Below are positions 18,370-25,963 of a stretch of DNA of 64,000 nt, one piece after another (position 1 is the first letter of the stretch; each line of letters opens with the position of its first letter). A program made the position numbers and the translations under genes. The DNA lies in NCBI RefSeq assembly GCF_051148895.1, contig NZ_CP154625.1:3410001-3474000 (forward strand). Reading direction: 5' to 3'. This stretch comes from Terrisporobacter vanillatitrophus. GTDB taxonomy: Bacteria > Bacillota > Clostridia > Peptostreptococcales > Peptostreptococcaceae. The notes beneath the pieces are model-generated. The model was not told the DNA's origin. It did not search any database and was given only the letters and a program-made list of their open reading frames with translations.

Positions 18370-19587
18370 ATGTTTAATAAAAGCGAAATATTAAAATCAC
18401 TATTAAATGAATACGATGTAAAAACAACAAAAGACGTTCAAAATATGTTAAAAGATCTTTTTTCTAGCACAATTCAAGAGATGTTAGAAGCGGAGCTTGA
18501 TGAACACTTAGGATATGAAAGATACGATAATAAGCATAAAGAAACTACAAACTCTAGAAATGGATATAGAAATAAAAAAGTTAGATCTGATTTTGGTGAG
18601 GTTACACTTAGTATACCAAGGGACAGGAATGGTGATTTTGAGCCTAAAATTATCCAAAACTATGAAAATGATATATCTGGAATAGAAGAGCAAGTAATTG
18701 GAATGTACTCAAAAGGTATGTCTACTAGAGATATAGCAAGCCATCTTAAAAGTATCTACGGTATAGATGTTTCTCATACTTTAGTATCTAAAATCACAGA
18801 TAGAGTCCTTCCTTTAGCGCAAGAATGGCAAAATAGAGCTCTCGATATTATTTATCCAATTGTTTTTATGGATGCAATACATTATAAAGTAAGAAGTGAA
18901 GGCAGAATAATCAATAAAGCTGCGTACATTGCGATAGGTATAAATCTCGAAGGAGTAAAAGAAGTTTTAGGTATTTGGATTGGTGAAAATGAAACATCTA
19001 AATATTGGTTAAAAGTACTTACAGACATCAAAAACAGAGGTGTTAAAGATATTTTAATTGCATCTGTAGATGGTTTAAATGGTTTTTCAGACGCCATTAA
19101 AGCTGTTTTTCCTAATACTGAGGTTCAAAGATGTGTCGTTCATCAAATTAGGAACACCTTAAATTACGTATCATATAAGCATAGGAAGGAATTCGCTAAA
19201 GATCTAAAGCTTGTATATGCTGCCTCTACTGAAGAAAATGCATTAAGTGAGCTAACGCTCATGGAAGAAAAATGGGTAGATAATTATGCGATAGCATTTA
19301 GAAGTTGGAGAAATAACTGGAATGAACTTTCAGTATATTTTAAATATCCTCAAGAAATTAGAACATTAATATATACAACTAATTCTATGGAGAGTTACAA
19401 TAGACTATTGAGAAAAGTAACAAAATCTAAATCAATATTTCCATCTGATGACTCTCTACATAAATCTTTATACTTGGCTACGATGGATATATCTGAAAAA
19501 TGGACTCAAAAAATTAGGGGTTGGTCACAAATACTAGCTCATCTTAGTATTTATTTTGAAGATAGGATATCAGCAACATTACTTTAA
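18370..19587 (+). CDS. IS256-family (Mutator-type) transposase
   Basis: A 405-residue DDE transposase of full family length. The DDE triad is visible: Asp in FMDAIHYKVR, Asp in ASVDGLNGF and Glu in TNSMESYNRLLRK. The typical motif VQRCVVHQIRN is also present. Ribosome site AAAGGAAGG is 10 bases upstream. The downstream hairpin at 19656-19680 lies inside the element. Nothing suggests inactivation. Confidence 0.95.
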   Translation: MFNKSEILKSLLNEYDVKTTKDVQNMLKDLFSSTIQEMLEAELDEHLGYERYDNKHKETTNSRNGYRNKKVRSDFGEVTLSIPRDRNGDFEPKIIQNYENDISGIEEQVIGMYSKGMSTRDIASHLKSIYGIDVSHTLVSKITDRVLPLAQEWQNRALDIIYPIVFMDAIHYKVRSEGRIINKAAYIAIGINLEGVKEVLGIWIGENETSKYWLKVLTDIKNRGVKDILIASVDGLNGFSDAIKAVFPNTEVQRCVVHQIRNTLNYVSYKHRKEFAKDLKLVYAASTEENALSELTLMEEKWVDNYAIAFRSWRNNWNELSVYFKYPQEIRTLIYTTNSMESYNRLLRKVTKSKSIFPSDDSLHKSLYLATMDISEKWTQKIRGWSQILAHLSIYFEDRISATLL

Positions 19588-19655
19588 ATTTTTTGTAAGA
19601 ATAATTACTTTATAGGTGTATTATTTTTGCAAAAATGGAAAATTTAATTACAAAA

Positions 19656-19680
19656 GGCCATGATTATGAAAATCATGGCC
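19656..19680 (+). terminator. hairpin inside the IS, after the transposase
   Basis: GGCCATGATT paired with AATCATGGCC. There is no U-tract, so it may limit read-through or serve element stability rather than act as a classical terminator. Confidence 0.45.
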
Positions 19681-19724
19681 CCTGAATATAACTAAATTAT
19701 TACTATTTAATTTGTATTTTTTTT

Positions 19725-19753
19725 GAAGAATACACAATTATGTTTCCAGACTC
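19725..19753 (-). repeat. right terminal inverted repeat of the IS256-type element
   Basis: Read on the minus strand: GAGTCTGGAAACATAAT then TGTGTATTCTTC; matches the left end at 22 of 29 positions. Confidence 0.85.
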
Positions 19754-19789
19754 AAAAAGTCAGGTAGATTAATTTTATCTACCTGACTT
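19754..19789 (-). terminator. terminator of the SH3b/3D gene, U-tract cut by the IS
   Basis: Minus-strand stem AAGTCAGGTAGAT / ATCTACCTGACTT. Joining the sequence on either side of the IS restores a tract of seven T followed by ATT. In the present sequence the stem is intact but only five T remain before the IS end. Bases 19754-19761 are also the right copy of the target duplication. Confidence 0.8.
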
Positions 19790-19882
19790 ATAAAGTAAAA
19801 AACTACTTACATACTCTTATTGAAAAACCTGTAAAATGTAAATTTTATTAGGTTTCAGCACATATGCCTTACTCTTTTTATA

Positions 19883-20650
19883 TTACTTTAATATTTGTAA
19901 TGTTATCGTTCTAGATCCCCAGTTTCTGCAATCAGACTGTGAGTTCATATATATATCTACTTTATTTCCTTTTATTCCACCACCACAATCTTCAGCAGTG
20001 AAAACTTTATCTAATTCTTTTATATAAACCTTAGTTCCATAAGGAATTACTTTTGGATCTACAGCTAATGTTCCATACTTAGCTTTTGTTCCTGTTGCTG
20101 TGTATCCTCCTCCTGTATATGCATAAGCTTTAACAGTAAGTTTCTTTGCAACATTCATTGATGAGCCTGACGAATTTGATAAACTTGATGAACTTGTTTT
20201 ATTTATATAATTTTTGTGAGACCATCCAATCTCATTTCCATCAAATTGTACTTTGTACCAATTGCCTGAAGAAGATAATACTTTTACATTTTCTCCCTTG
20301 CTAAGTTTATCTATTGCTTTATATTTAGTTGATGCTCCACTTCTCACGTTTACAGTAGATTTTACTGTAGCATTTGTAGTTGTTAAGTATTTTTTGCTAG
20401 ACCATCCAGTTTCGTTACCAGATAGTTGTACTTTGTACCATCCACTTTTTGAAGATAATACTTTTACTACTTTACCTCTTTTAAGTTTATCTATTGCTTT
20501 ATATTTAGTTGATGCTCCATTTCTCACATTTACACTTCCCGTTGCCATTACATAAGTAGTCGCTGCATCAACATTTATAGGCTTAGCCATACCTAACATT
20601 ATCGCTAATGACGATAAAAGTGCTGTGGCTTTTAAAGTTTTTTTAAACAT
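19883..20650 (-). CDS. secreted SH3b-SH3b-3D cell-wall protein
   Basis: 255 residues. Signal peptide about 1-29 (KATALLSSLAIMLGMAKPI, cleavage after VDA). Two bacterial SH3 (SH3b) repeats at about 32-90 and 95-150, each with the pattern VNVRxGASTKYKAIDKL. A Ser-rich linker follows, then a C-terminal 3D domain (about 170-255; TGTKAKYGTLAVDPKVIPYG, TAEDCGGGIKGNKVDIY) with the three Asp residues that name it. The 3D fold is MltA-like, so it is probably a peptidoglycan lytic enzyme or wall-remodelling protein. Single-gene unit with its own terminator, which is now abutted by an IS. Confidence 0.9.
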   Translation of the reverse strand: MFKKTLKATALLSSLAIMLGMAKPINVDAATTYVMATGSVNVRNGASTKYKAIDKLKRGKVVKVLSSKSGWYKVQLSGNETGWSSKKYLTTTNATVKSTVNVRSGASTKYKAIDKLSKGENVKVLSSSGNWYKVQFDGNEIGWSHKNYINKTSSSSLSNSSGSSMNVAKKLTVKAYAYTGGGYTATGTKAKYGTLAVDPKVIPYGTKVYIKELDKVFTAEDCGGGIKGNKVDIYMNSQSDCRNWGSRTITLQILK

Positions 20651-20953
20651 ATATCTTCCCCCTATATTAATTTTCAGGACTCTATTTCACATTAAAAATT
20701 CTTTCTGTCTCTGTTTTGTCTGTAACTTTATATATACATTATATTACATTTCTGTAACTTTTTAAAGGGTTATAAAGCAAAAAATTTACAAATCAGTAAC
20801 ATTATTGAATAAAAACTCTTATTTTCCACAGCTGAACATCAGTATTTTCAACACATTTAACAATCATTAGTTTTTTTAAAAAAAATCTCTTTTTTACCCT
20901 TTTGTAACCTTTTAATCAGTATATAATTTGCTTTTGTTGTATTTTTTTAACAA
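20651..20953 (-). promoter_or_regulatory. non-coding leader of the SH3b/3D gene with paired direct repeats
   Basis: No gene is visible here. Two identical 10-base repeats TCTGTAACTT (plus strand, 20719-20728 and 20751-20760) lie 32 bases apart, about three helical turns, upstream of the SH3b/3D gene, and a further TTTTGTAACC lies near 20900. Such phased repeats are typical of response-regulator sites on wall-hydrolase genes, but I cannot name the regulator. Confidence 0.35.
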
Positions 20954-20982
20954 TAAAAAATAGTCCCCTAAAGGACTAGTTT
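20954..20982 (-). terminator. terminator after the 149-residue protein gene
   Basis: Minus-strand ACTAGTCC / GGGACTA hairpin followed by TTTTTT, directly downstream of the gene at 20995-21444. Confidence 0.75.
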
Positions 20983-20994
20983 TTATTAATTATT

Positions 20995-21444
20995 TTACCA
21001 ATAGTTACTGATTAACTTTTCAAAATCTTCATATCTGTTTTCATTAAGAAGTAAAGTTGCCAAGTTTCCTCTAATATTAAGATTATCAAAAGCATCCAAG
21101 TCTAAAATATGAAAATATTCCTTAATAGCGTCATCAATTAATTTAAAATAAACGTACATATCTGCCAGTTCTTTTTTCATCATTATATAAGGTCTGGCAT
21201 TTTTATTTAACCATAACCCACCATCTGATTCAGTAAGTATATTTTGAGAAATCATTTTTTGTGCTTCTGAAACTGATTTATTCATAAAATTAAGTGCTTC
21301 TTCTTGATTTTGTGTAGACCTGGCTTTATCTCTATAGATTTCATAGGAATCTTTTGGTGGAAACACTTCAGCTAACCCGCCAAAAAACTGTGTAAAATTT
21401 TGTAGTATTTCATCTACATGCCTATCATCTGCCAAATTACTCAC
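20995..21444 (-). CDS. uncharacterised TPR-like helical protein
   Basis: A 149-residue, acidic, helical cytosolic protein with no signal peptide. The C-terminal half has TPR-like alternation (ELADMYVYFKLIDDAIKEYF, then NLATLLLNENRYEDFEKL). I do not recognise a specific family or function. Single gene between two terminators; ribosome site AAAGGAG lies in front of the ATG. Confidence 0.6.
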   Translation of the reverse strand: MSNLADDRHVDEILQNFTQFFGGLAEVFPPKDSYEIYRDKARSTQNQEEALNFMNKSVSEAQKMISQNILTESDGGLWLNKNARPYIMMKKELADMYVYFKLIDDAIKEYFHILDLDAFDNLNIRGNLATLLLNENRYEDFEKLISNYW

Positions 21445-21549
21445 TCCTTTTTCTCATTATATTTATATATATTATTTATGTTACAAATAATTTCACTTTA
21501 ACTTAATTTTGGTCTTTATTTTATAATTTAATTCACAAAAAACAAAAAT

Positions 21550-21591
21550 AGACTCTATATATCACTGAAAAAATAGTGATATATAGAGTCT
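21550..21591 (-). terminator. second hairpin after the GltD-like gene
   Basis: Perfect 17-bp stem AGACTCTATATATCACT with complementary arm, followed by ATTTTTG on the minus strand. Confidence 0.7.
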
Positions 21592-21608
21592 ATTGAGTAT
21601 ATACTAAA

Positions 21609-21642
21609 AACTATGATACATAAGTTAAACTTACATATCATA
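21609..21642 (-). terminator. first terminator after the GltD-like gene
   Basis: Stem CTATGATAxxTAAGT with one 2-base internal mismatch, followed by TTTTT on the minus strand, just past the stop at 21657. It works in tandem with the hairpin at 21550. Confidence 0.75.
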
Positions 21643-21656
21643 GTCTATTCAAATAT

Positions 21657-22910
21657 TTATATTATACCTTTGCAATACTCATCAATAGAATCGGCTACTT
21701 TTTTACCATGAGCCACAGCTTCTACTACTGTTTTTGCTCCTGTAACCACGTCACCGCATGCAAAAACACCTTCTTTTGTTGTATGCCCTATATCATCTAT
21801 AATAATTAAACCATGTTTATTTGTTTCTATATTTTCTGTATTTGAAACAATATTGTTTTTTGGAATTTGACTAACTGCAATTATTACAGAATCAGCTTCC
21901 ATTAGCTTTTGTGAATTTTCCACATTGATCATTTTAACTTTTCCATCTTCTTCAACAAACTTTGTATCAATAAATACAACACCTTCGTCTACTATTTCTA
22001 CAGGAGCCTTGAATAATTCAAATTTAACGCCTTCTTCTTTTGCATCCTCTATTTCTGCATTTGTAGCTGTCATATGTTGAAAATCTTTTCTATAAGCAAC
22101 AGTAACTTCTTTTGCACCATAGTACTTTGCAGTTCTAGCTGCATCCATTGCCACATTTCCAGCTCCTATAACTATAACTTTATCACCTAATCTAAATGAC
22201 TTTGGTGATTTTAGATAGTTAATAGCGTAATGAACATTACCCAAACTTTCGCCCTTTATTCTAAGTGGTTTTGGGTTCCATACTCCAGTACCTATAAATA
22301 TAGCCTTATATCCATCTTCTAACAATTTGTCTATAGTTAAAACCGGACCAACTAAAGCATTGTATCTAATTTTCACATTCAAATCTAATAGTCTTTTTTC
22401 TATATTATCTAATACATCTCTAGATAATCTAAAATCAGGTATTCCATATCTAAGTACTCCACCTATGGCTTCATTTTTCTCAAATATAGTAATTTTGTAT
22501 CCTCTTTTAGCTAAATTAAATGCTAAGGTAATTCCTGCAGGTCCTGAACCTACTATTGCTATTCTATCTTCTAGTTTTTTATCTTGTGTAAATTTTGCAT
22601 TTTTTAAATATTCACTAGATATATGAGTTTCTAGCTCATGAAATTGCACTGGTTTATCCTTTATTCCTTTAATACAATTTCCTAAACATTGGTCTTCATG
22701 AGGGCATATAACTCCACACACTGCTGATAAAGGATTATTCTCAAATAAAATTCGTCCAGCCTCTTCCATATTTCCAGCTTTGTAAAGTTCTATTATTTCT
22801 GGAATTGGCGTTTCCACAGGACAATTTGCCTTACATCTTGGCTTTTTACAAAGCAAACATCTACTAACTTCTTCTTGTAGTTTATTTATGTCTATTTTTC
22901 TCATTGCCAT
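21657..22910 (-). CDS. GltD/PreT-like NAD(P)-dependent flavoprotein oxidoreductase
   Basis: 417 residues. The N-terminal Fer4_20 domain has Cys-rich motifs (CLLCKKPRCKANCP and VCGVICPHEDQCLGNC) for 4Fe-4S clusters. An FAD-binding Rossmann motif (GSGPAGITLAFNLAKRG, about residue 115) and an NAD(P)-binding motif (GAGNVAMDAARTAK, about 245) follow. Length and layout match stand-alone glutamate-synthase small-subunit homologues and the PreT subunit of dihydropyrimidine dehydrogenase. No large subunit lies nearby, so the electron acceptor and substrate are unknown. Monocistronic, with tandem terminators. Start chosen at the ATG after GGAGGATG. Confidence 0.85.
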   Translation of the reverse strand: MAMRKIDINKLQEEVSRCLLCKKPRCKANCPVETPIPEIIELYKAGNMEEAGRILFENNPLSAVCGVICPHEDQCLGNCIKGIKDKPVQFHELETHISSEYLKNAKFTQDKKLEDRIAIVGSGPAGITLAFNLAKRGYKITIFEKNEAIGGVLRYGIPDFRLSRDVLDNIEKRLLDLNVKIRYNALVGPVLTIDKLLEDGYKAIFIGTGVWNPKPLRIKGESLGNVHYAINYLKSPKSFRLGDKVIVIGAGNVAMDAARTAKYYGAKEVTVAYRKDFQHMTATNAEIEDAKEEGVKFELFKAPVEIVDEGVVFIDTKFVEEDGKVKMINVENSQKLMEADSVIIAVSQIPKNNIVSNTENIETNKHGLIIIDDIGHTTKEGVFACGDVVTGAKTVVEAVAHGKKVADSIDEYCKGII

Positions 22911-23064
22911 CCTCCTGATGAATTTTGTGTATGTAAAACGTCTACTTACTTATTTTACTTGTATTTTTCTTATTTTGCAAAAAATAAAGATAATAAATAC
23001 CCTATTTTTCACATATATATTAAAATACCCATATTATTTTAACTAAAACGCTCATGTACAATAG

Positions 23065-23100
23065 TAAAAGCTACCCAAAAATTACATCTGGGTAGCTTTT
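23065..23100 (-). terminator. terminator after methionine gamma-lyase
   Basis: Minus strand AAGCTACCC ... GGGTAGCTTTT, 33 bases past the megL stop. Confidence 0.85.
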
Positions 23101-23133
23101 ATCTTTAATATATTAATCAAAATCTAAGAAACT

Positions 23134-24333
23134 TTATAACAGTTGATCTAGACCTTGTTTTAAATCATCTATAATGTCTTTTACATCTTCCAAACCAACA
23201 GAAATTCTAACTAAACCGTCACTTATTCCTGCTGCTTCTCTTTCTTCCTTAGAATATGGCGAATGTGTCATAGAGGCTGCATGCTCTACTAGAGTTTCTG
23301 CATCTCCCAAACTTACTGCCAATATACAAAGATGAAGACTATTCATTAATTTCTTACCAGCTTCTACTCCACCTTTTACTTCAAATGCCATTATTCCTCC
23401 GAACTGACTCATTTGCTTTTTAGCTAATTCATGACCTTCAAAACTTTCAAGTCCTGGGTAGTAAACTTTCTCTACTACAGGGTGTGATTCTAAGAATTTT
23501 GCAACTTCCATAGCATTGGAACAATGTCTATCCATTCTTATTTGAAGTGTTTTCATTCCTCTTATCATTAAAAAGGCATCATTAGGACTTAATACACTTC
23601 CTGTCATATCTTTTATACCAAACATTTTTACTTGAGTTATATAATCTTCTCTACCTACAACTACACCTGCTATAACATCACCATGTCCATTTATATATTT
23701 TGTTGCAGAGTGAACCACTATGTCCGCTCCAAGTTCAAGTGGTCTTTGTAAATAAGGTGAGCAGAAAGTATTATCCACCATGACCTGGCATCCCTCTACT
23801 TCATGAGCAATCTTACTTACTGCTTGTATATCTGTAATTAACATAGTTGGATTTGCTGGAGTTTCTAGATAAACTACCTTTGTATTTTTCTTCATTGCTT
23901 TTCTAATATTTTCCGGATCTGAAATATCAACAAAATCAACTTCCACACCATATCTAGTTAATCCATGATTAAGTAGTGCAAAAGTGCATCCATATAAAGT
24001 GTTTGATGCTACCACATGATCTCCTGCTTTCAAAAGTGTCCATAAAGCTGAAGATATGGCTCCCATTCCTGAAGACATGGCAGCGGCTGCCTGACCACCT
24101 TCTAACATGGCTATTTTATCTTCTAAGACCTTTGTTGTTGGATTTCCAAGTCGTGAATAAATATATCCACCTTCTTCTCCTGCAAATCTTCTACCACCTT
24201 GCTCGGCAGAATCAAAATAAAATGTTGATGTTTGATAGATTGGAGTTGCTAATGTTCCTGGTGTGTTTTCTGTAGTTCCTGCATGAATTGCCTTAGTTGC
24301 AAAGCCCATTTCTTTTAACGAATCATTGTTCAT
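23134..24333 (-). CDS. megL: methionine gamma-lyase
   Basis: A 399-residue PLP enzyme of the Cys/Met-metabolism family, cytosolic. The PLP lysine lies in VVHSATKYINGHGD (about residue 210). The motif SNTLYGCTFALLNHG carries the Cys that distinguishes methionine gamma-lyases from cystathionine gamma-synthases and lyases (Cys116 in the Pseudomonas enzyme). It degrades methionine to methanethiol, 2-oxobutyrate and ammonia. Single gene with its own terminator; ribosome site GGGGGTA is 10 bases upstream of the ATG. No SAM riboswitch or T-box is visible in its leader. Confidence 0.9.
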   Translation of the reverse strand: MNNDSLKEMGFATKAIHAGTTENTPGTLATPIYQTSTFYFDSAEQGGRRFAGEEGGYIYSRLGNPTTKVLEDKIAMLEGGQAAAAMSSGMGAISSALWTLLKAGDHVVASNTLYGCTFALLNHGLTRYGVEVDFVDISDPENIRKAMKKNTKVVYLETPANPTMLITDIQAVSKIAHEVEGCQVMVDNTFCSPYLQRPLELGADIVVHSATKYINGHGDVIAGVVVGREDYITQVKMFGIKDMTGSVLSPNDAFLMIRGMKTLQIRMDRHCSNAMEVAKFLESHPVVEKVYYPGLESFEGHELAKKQMSQFGGIMAFEVKGGVEAGKKLMNSLHLCILAVSLGDAETLVEHAASMTHSPYSKEEREAAGISDGLVRISVGLEDVKDIIDDLKQGLDQLL

Positions 24334-24462
24334 AATGAAGTACCCCCTAATTTTTTCAATAAAAGTTTTATGTTAAAATTAATTATTATGTACTTATCTT
24401 AATTATATTTCTTTATACATTTTCATACAACTGAATCTTAACAATTTTGCTATTTTATTCAC

Positions 24463-24504
24463 AAAAAATTAGCGCCAACTTATAAAATATAAGTTAACGC
24501 TAAT
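24463..24504 (-). terminator. terminator after the first small Trp/Cys-rich gene
   Basis: Minus strand ATTAGCGTTAACTTAT paired with ATAAGTTGGCGCTAAT, followed by TTTTTT. Confidence 0.85.
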
Positions 24505-24551
24505 CCTTATTTATCTATTTATTTTTTCTATTAACTATAAATTTGATTAAA

Positions 24552-24746
24552 TTAGCAATCGTCGTCTAAAAATCCACCACAGCTAACTGTTATTAATAAT
24601 AAAATTAAAAATGGTATCCAAGCACAAATATCTATGTCTGACCAGCAATCTTGGAATGCTAAGAATAAGAAGAATAATACTATTATCCACCAGCCTCCAA
24701 ACATTCCTTCATCGCATCCACAGCCACCAAATAGTCTATCTAACAT
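24552..24746 (-). CDS. small hydrophobic Trp/Cys-rich protein, family member 1
   Basis: 64 residues. A short polar head MLDRLFGG, then a Gly-rich/Cys patch, a membrane segment WWIIVLFFLFLAFQDCW, a second hydrophobic segment (AWIPFLILLLITVSCGG) and an acidic Cys-containing tail DDDC. The same plan (L-x-R-L/M-F head, WWIIVLFFLFLAF, DWIPFL, Cys-rich end) is shared with the genes at 24789, 25196 and, more loosely, 25574 and 50666. I know no assigned function. Position beside spore-type glycosyltransferases suggests a spore-envelope or sporulation membrane protein. Good ribosome site (TAGGGGG). Confidence 0.7.
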   Translation of the reverse strand: MLDRLFGGCGCDEGMFGGWWIIVLFFLFLAFQDCWSDIDICAWIPFLILLLITVSCGGFLDDDC

Positions 24747-24788
24747 TATTTTGTCCCCCTACTTATTATGATTTATTAGTTGATTAGT

Positions 24789-24965
24789 CTAGAAGCAGTC
24801 ACCACAACTGCAAAGTATTAATAGTATGATTAAGAATGGTATCCAATCCATTATATTTATATCACACCAAGAATCTCCAAAAGCTAAGAATAAGAAGAAT
24901 AGTACTATTATCCACCAAGCTCCTGCTCCAAAGAATCCATCATCTCCAAATAATCTGTCTAACAT
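24789..24965 (-). CDS. small hydrophobic Trp/Cys-rich protein, family member 2 (58 residues)
   Basis: A complete frame of 58 codons: MLDRLFGDDGFFGAGA, then WWIIVLFFLFLAFGDSW, then DWIPFLIILL and a CSCGDCF end, stopping with TAG. It is a close paralogue of the gene at 24552, with a strong AGGAGG ribosome site. It probably shares a transcript with 24552, since only 42 bases separate them and no terminator is visible between. A sigma-K-like promoter lies upstream at 25029-25054. Confidence 0.8.
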   Translation of the reverse strand: MLDRLFGDDGFFGAGAWWIIVLFFLFLAFGDSWCDINIMDWIPFLIILLILCSCGDCF

Positions 24966-25028
24966 TGTTGTATACCTCCTGTTGATATATATTTTTTTAT
25001 TATATTTCTCGAGCTCTCGCTCTTAACA

Positions 25029-25054
25029 TATAATATGCAAATTTAATTATTTGT
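25029..25054 (-). promoter_or_regulatory. sigma-K-like promoter of the 24789/24552 pair
   Basis: Minus strand AC, 15-base spacer, GCATATTATA. The -10 element fits the CATANNNTA pattern of mother-cell sigma-K promoters; the spacer is one base shorter than usual. Confidence 0.45.
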
Positions 25055-25195
25055 GATAATCTTTTTTATCTTAGAATTAAATAAAAATTTTCATATTTTT
25101 GTTAACACTTTTAATTTATGATGAACTACTGCTAAAGATTATATTATATCTATGCAGTAGCCCACCTTAAACTAGGTATTACTTTTACTCTTTAA

Positions 25196-25420
25196 TTAGC
25201 AATTGCAATTATAGTCCATATTATTTTCAATACAGCCACAATCATTATCACCAACGCCACAAGAGCAAACAATTAGTAGTAAAATTAAGAATGGGATCCA
25301 GTCTGTTATACAGATCTCAGCCCAACATTCTTGAAAAGCTAAAAATAGAAAAAATAGGACTATTATCCACCAGCCTGTTCCTCCCAAACTCTCAAACATT
25401 CTAGTCAAACTACTATTCAT
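25196..25420 (-). CDS. small hydrophobic Trp/Cys-rich protein, family member 3
   Basis: 74 residues. Head MNSSLTRMFESLGGTG, membrane segment WWIIVLFFLFLAFQECW, segment DWIPFLILLLIVCSCG, and a longer Cys/Asn tail (GDNDCGCIENNMDYNCNC) with several Cys that could crosslink or bind metal. Strong GGGAGG ribosome site. Its own transcription unit, with a CATATTATA -10-like element upstream at 25504. The family is unassigned. Confidence 0.75.
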   Translation of the reverse strand: MNSSLTRMFESLGGTGWWIIVLFFLFLAFQECWAEICITDWIPFLILLLIVCSCGVGDNDCGCIENNMDYNCNC

Positions 25421-25503
25421 TGTAATTACCTCCCTTTACCATAAAAGAGATTACCTAGCTTATGTAAGTACACTAGATGATAATTGGCAAAACTCTTCTA
25501 TTA

Positions 25504-25512
25504 TATAATATG
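25504..25512 (-). promoter_or_regulatory. sigma-K-type -10 element upstream of 25196
   Basis: CATATTATA on the minus strand, about 85 bases upstream of the start codon. No AC is seen at the expected -35 spacing, so this is weaker than the other sites. Confidence 0.3.
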
Positions 25513-25520
25513 ATTGAAAA

Positions 25521-25567
25521 ATAAAAGCTATGAATCGGAGATATAAATCTCCTCTTCATAGCTTTTT
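25521..25567 (-). terminator. terminator after the small protein gene at 25574
   Basis: Outer stem AAAAGCTATGAA / TTCATAGCTTTT with an inner stem GGAGAT / ATCTCC, followed by ATTTTT on the minus strand. Confidence 0.85.
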
Positions 25568-25573
25568 GTTTAA

Positions 25574-25786
25574 TTAGCAGCAGCAGTCATCTTCTTGTAG
25601 GAAGAATATTAACATTACGATTAATATTATCCATATTATTGCTGAGTCTTCACAGCATATGAAATCTAGTAAATCGTCTCCAACCATAAATATTAAGAAT
25701 ATAACTATTAATGGTAATAGCCATCCTCCAAAACATCCACAATCAAAACCGCCAAATAATCTAGAGAGATTTGTATTTTCAGACAT
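25574..25786 (-). CDS. small hydrophobic Cys-tailed protein, family member 4
   Basis: 70 residues. Head MSENTNLSRLFGGFDCGCFG, then two hydrophobic segments (WLLPLIVIFLIFMV and IIWIILIVMLIFFL) separated by an acidic/Cys loop, ending EDDCCC. It follows the same head-membrane-membrane-Cys plan as members 1-3 but lacks the WWIIVLFFLFLAF block. It is closest to the gene at 50666, which ends DDNCCC. Ribosome site AAAGGAGAAG; sigma-K-like promoter at 25835-25862. Function unknown. Confidence 0.75.
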   Translation of the reverse strand: MSENTNLSRLFGGFDCGCFGGWLLPLIVIFLIFMVGDDLLDFICCEDSAIIWIILIVMLIFFLQEDDCCC

Positions 25787-25834
25787 AATATCTTCTCCTT
25801 TTTGATATTTAATAAGCTCCTTGCTTATTTACTT

Positions 25835-25862
25835 TAAAATATGATTTTATTGGCTATTTTGT
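25835..25862 (-). promoter_or_regulatory. sigma-K-like promoter of the small gene at 25574
   Basis: Minus strand AC, 17-base spacer, CATATTTTA, about 50 bases upstream of the start codon. Confidence 0.5.
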
Positions 25863-25931
25863 TACAATCTTTCGTCAAAATATTAATTTTATAAAATTAA
25901 TGTATTTCAATATTAATAATTATATAAACAA

Positions 25932-25963
25932 AAAAAGACTACTTCCTTAAGAAGTAGTCTTTT
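25932..25963 (-). terminator. terminator overlapping the wecC stop codon
   Basis: Stem AAGACTACTTC / GAAGTAGTCTT followed by seven T on the minus strand. The wecC TAA lies at the 4-base loop, so the hairpin begins inside the last codons of the gene. Confidence 0.85.

Larger units (their letters stand above)
18281..19753 (+). mobile_element. IS256-family insertion sequence, complete
   Basis: 1473 bp, bounded by imperfect terminal inverted repeats of about 29 bp (18281-18309 and 19725-19753; 22 of 29 positions match, including an identical inner block TGTGTATTCTTC) and by an 8-bp direct repeat AAAAAGTC on each side. It contains one intact Mutator-type transposase. The intact ends, reading frame and perfect duplication suggest a fairly recent insertion. 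Confidence 0.92.

Noticed and set aside
24340..24462. A SAM riboswitch or T-box in front of methionine gamma-lyase
   Set aside because: The leader has none of the conserved elements of either class.
25521..25567. Repeated hairpins among the small genes as a CRISPR-like array
   Set aside because: The hairpins differ in sequence, end in U-tracts and follow stop codons, so they are terminators. No direct-repeat/spacer pattern was seen anywhere in the window.
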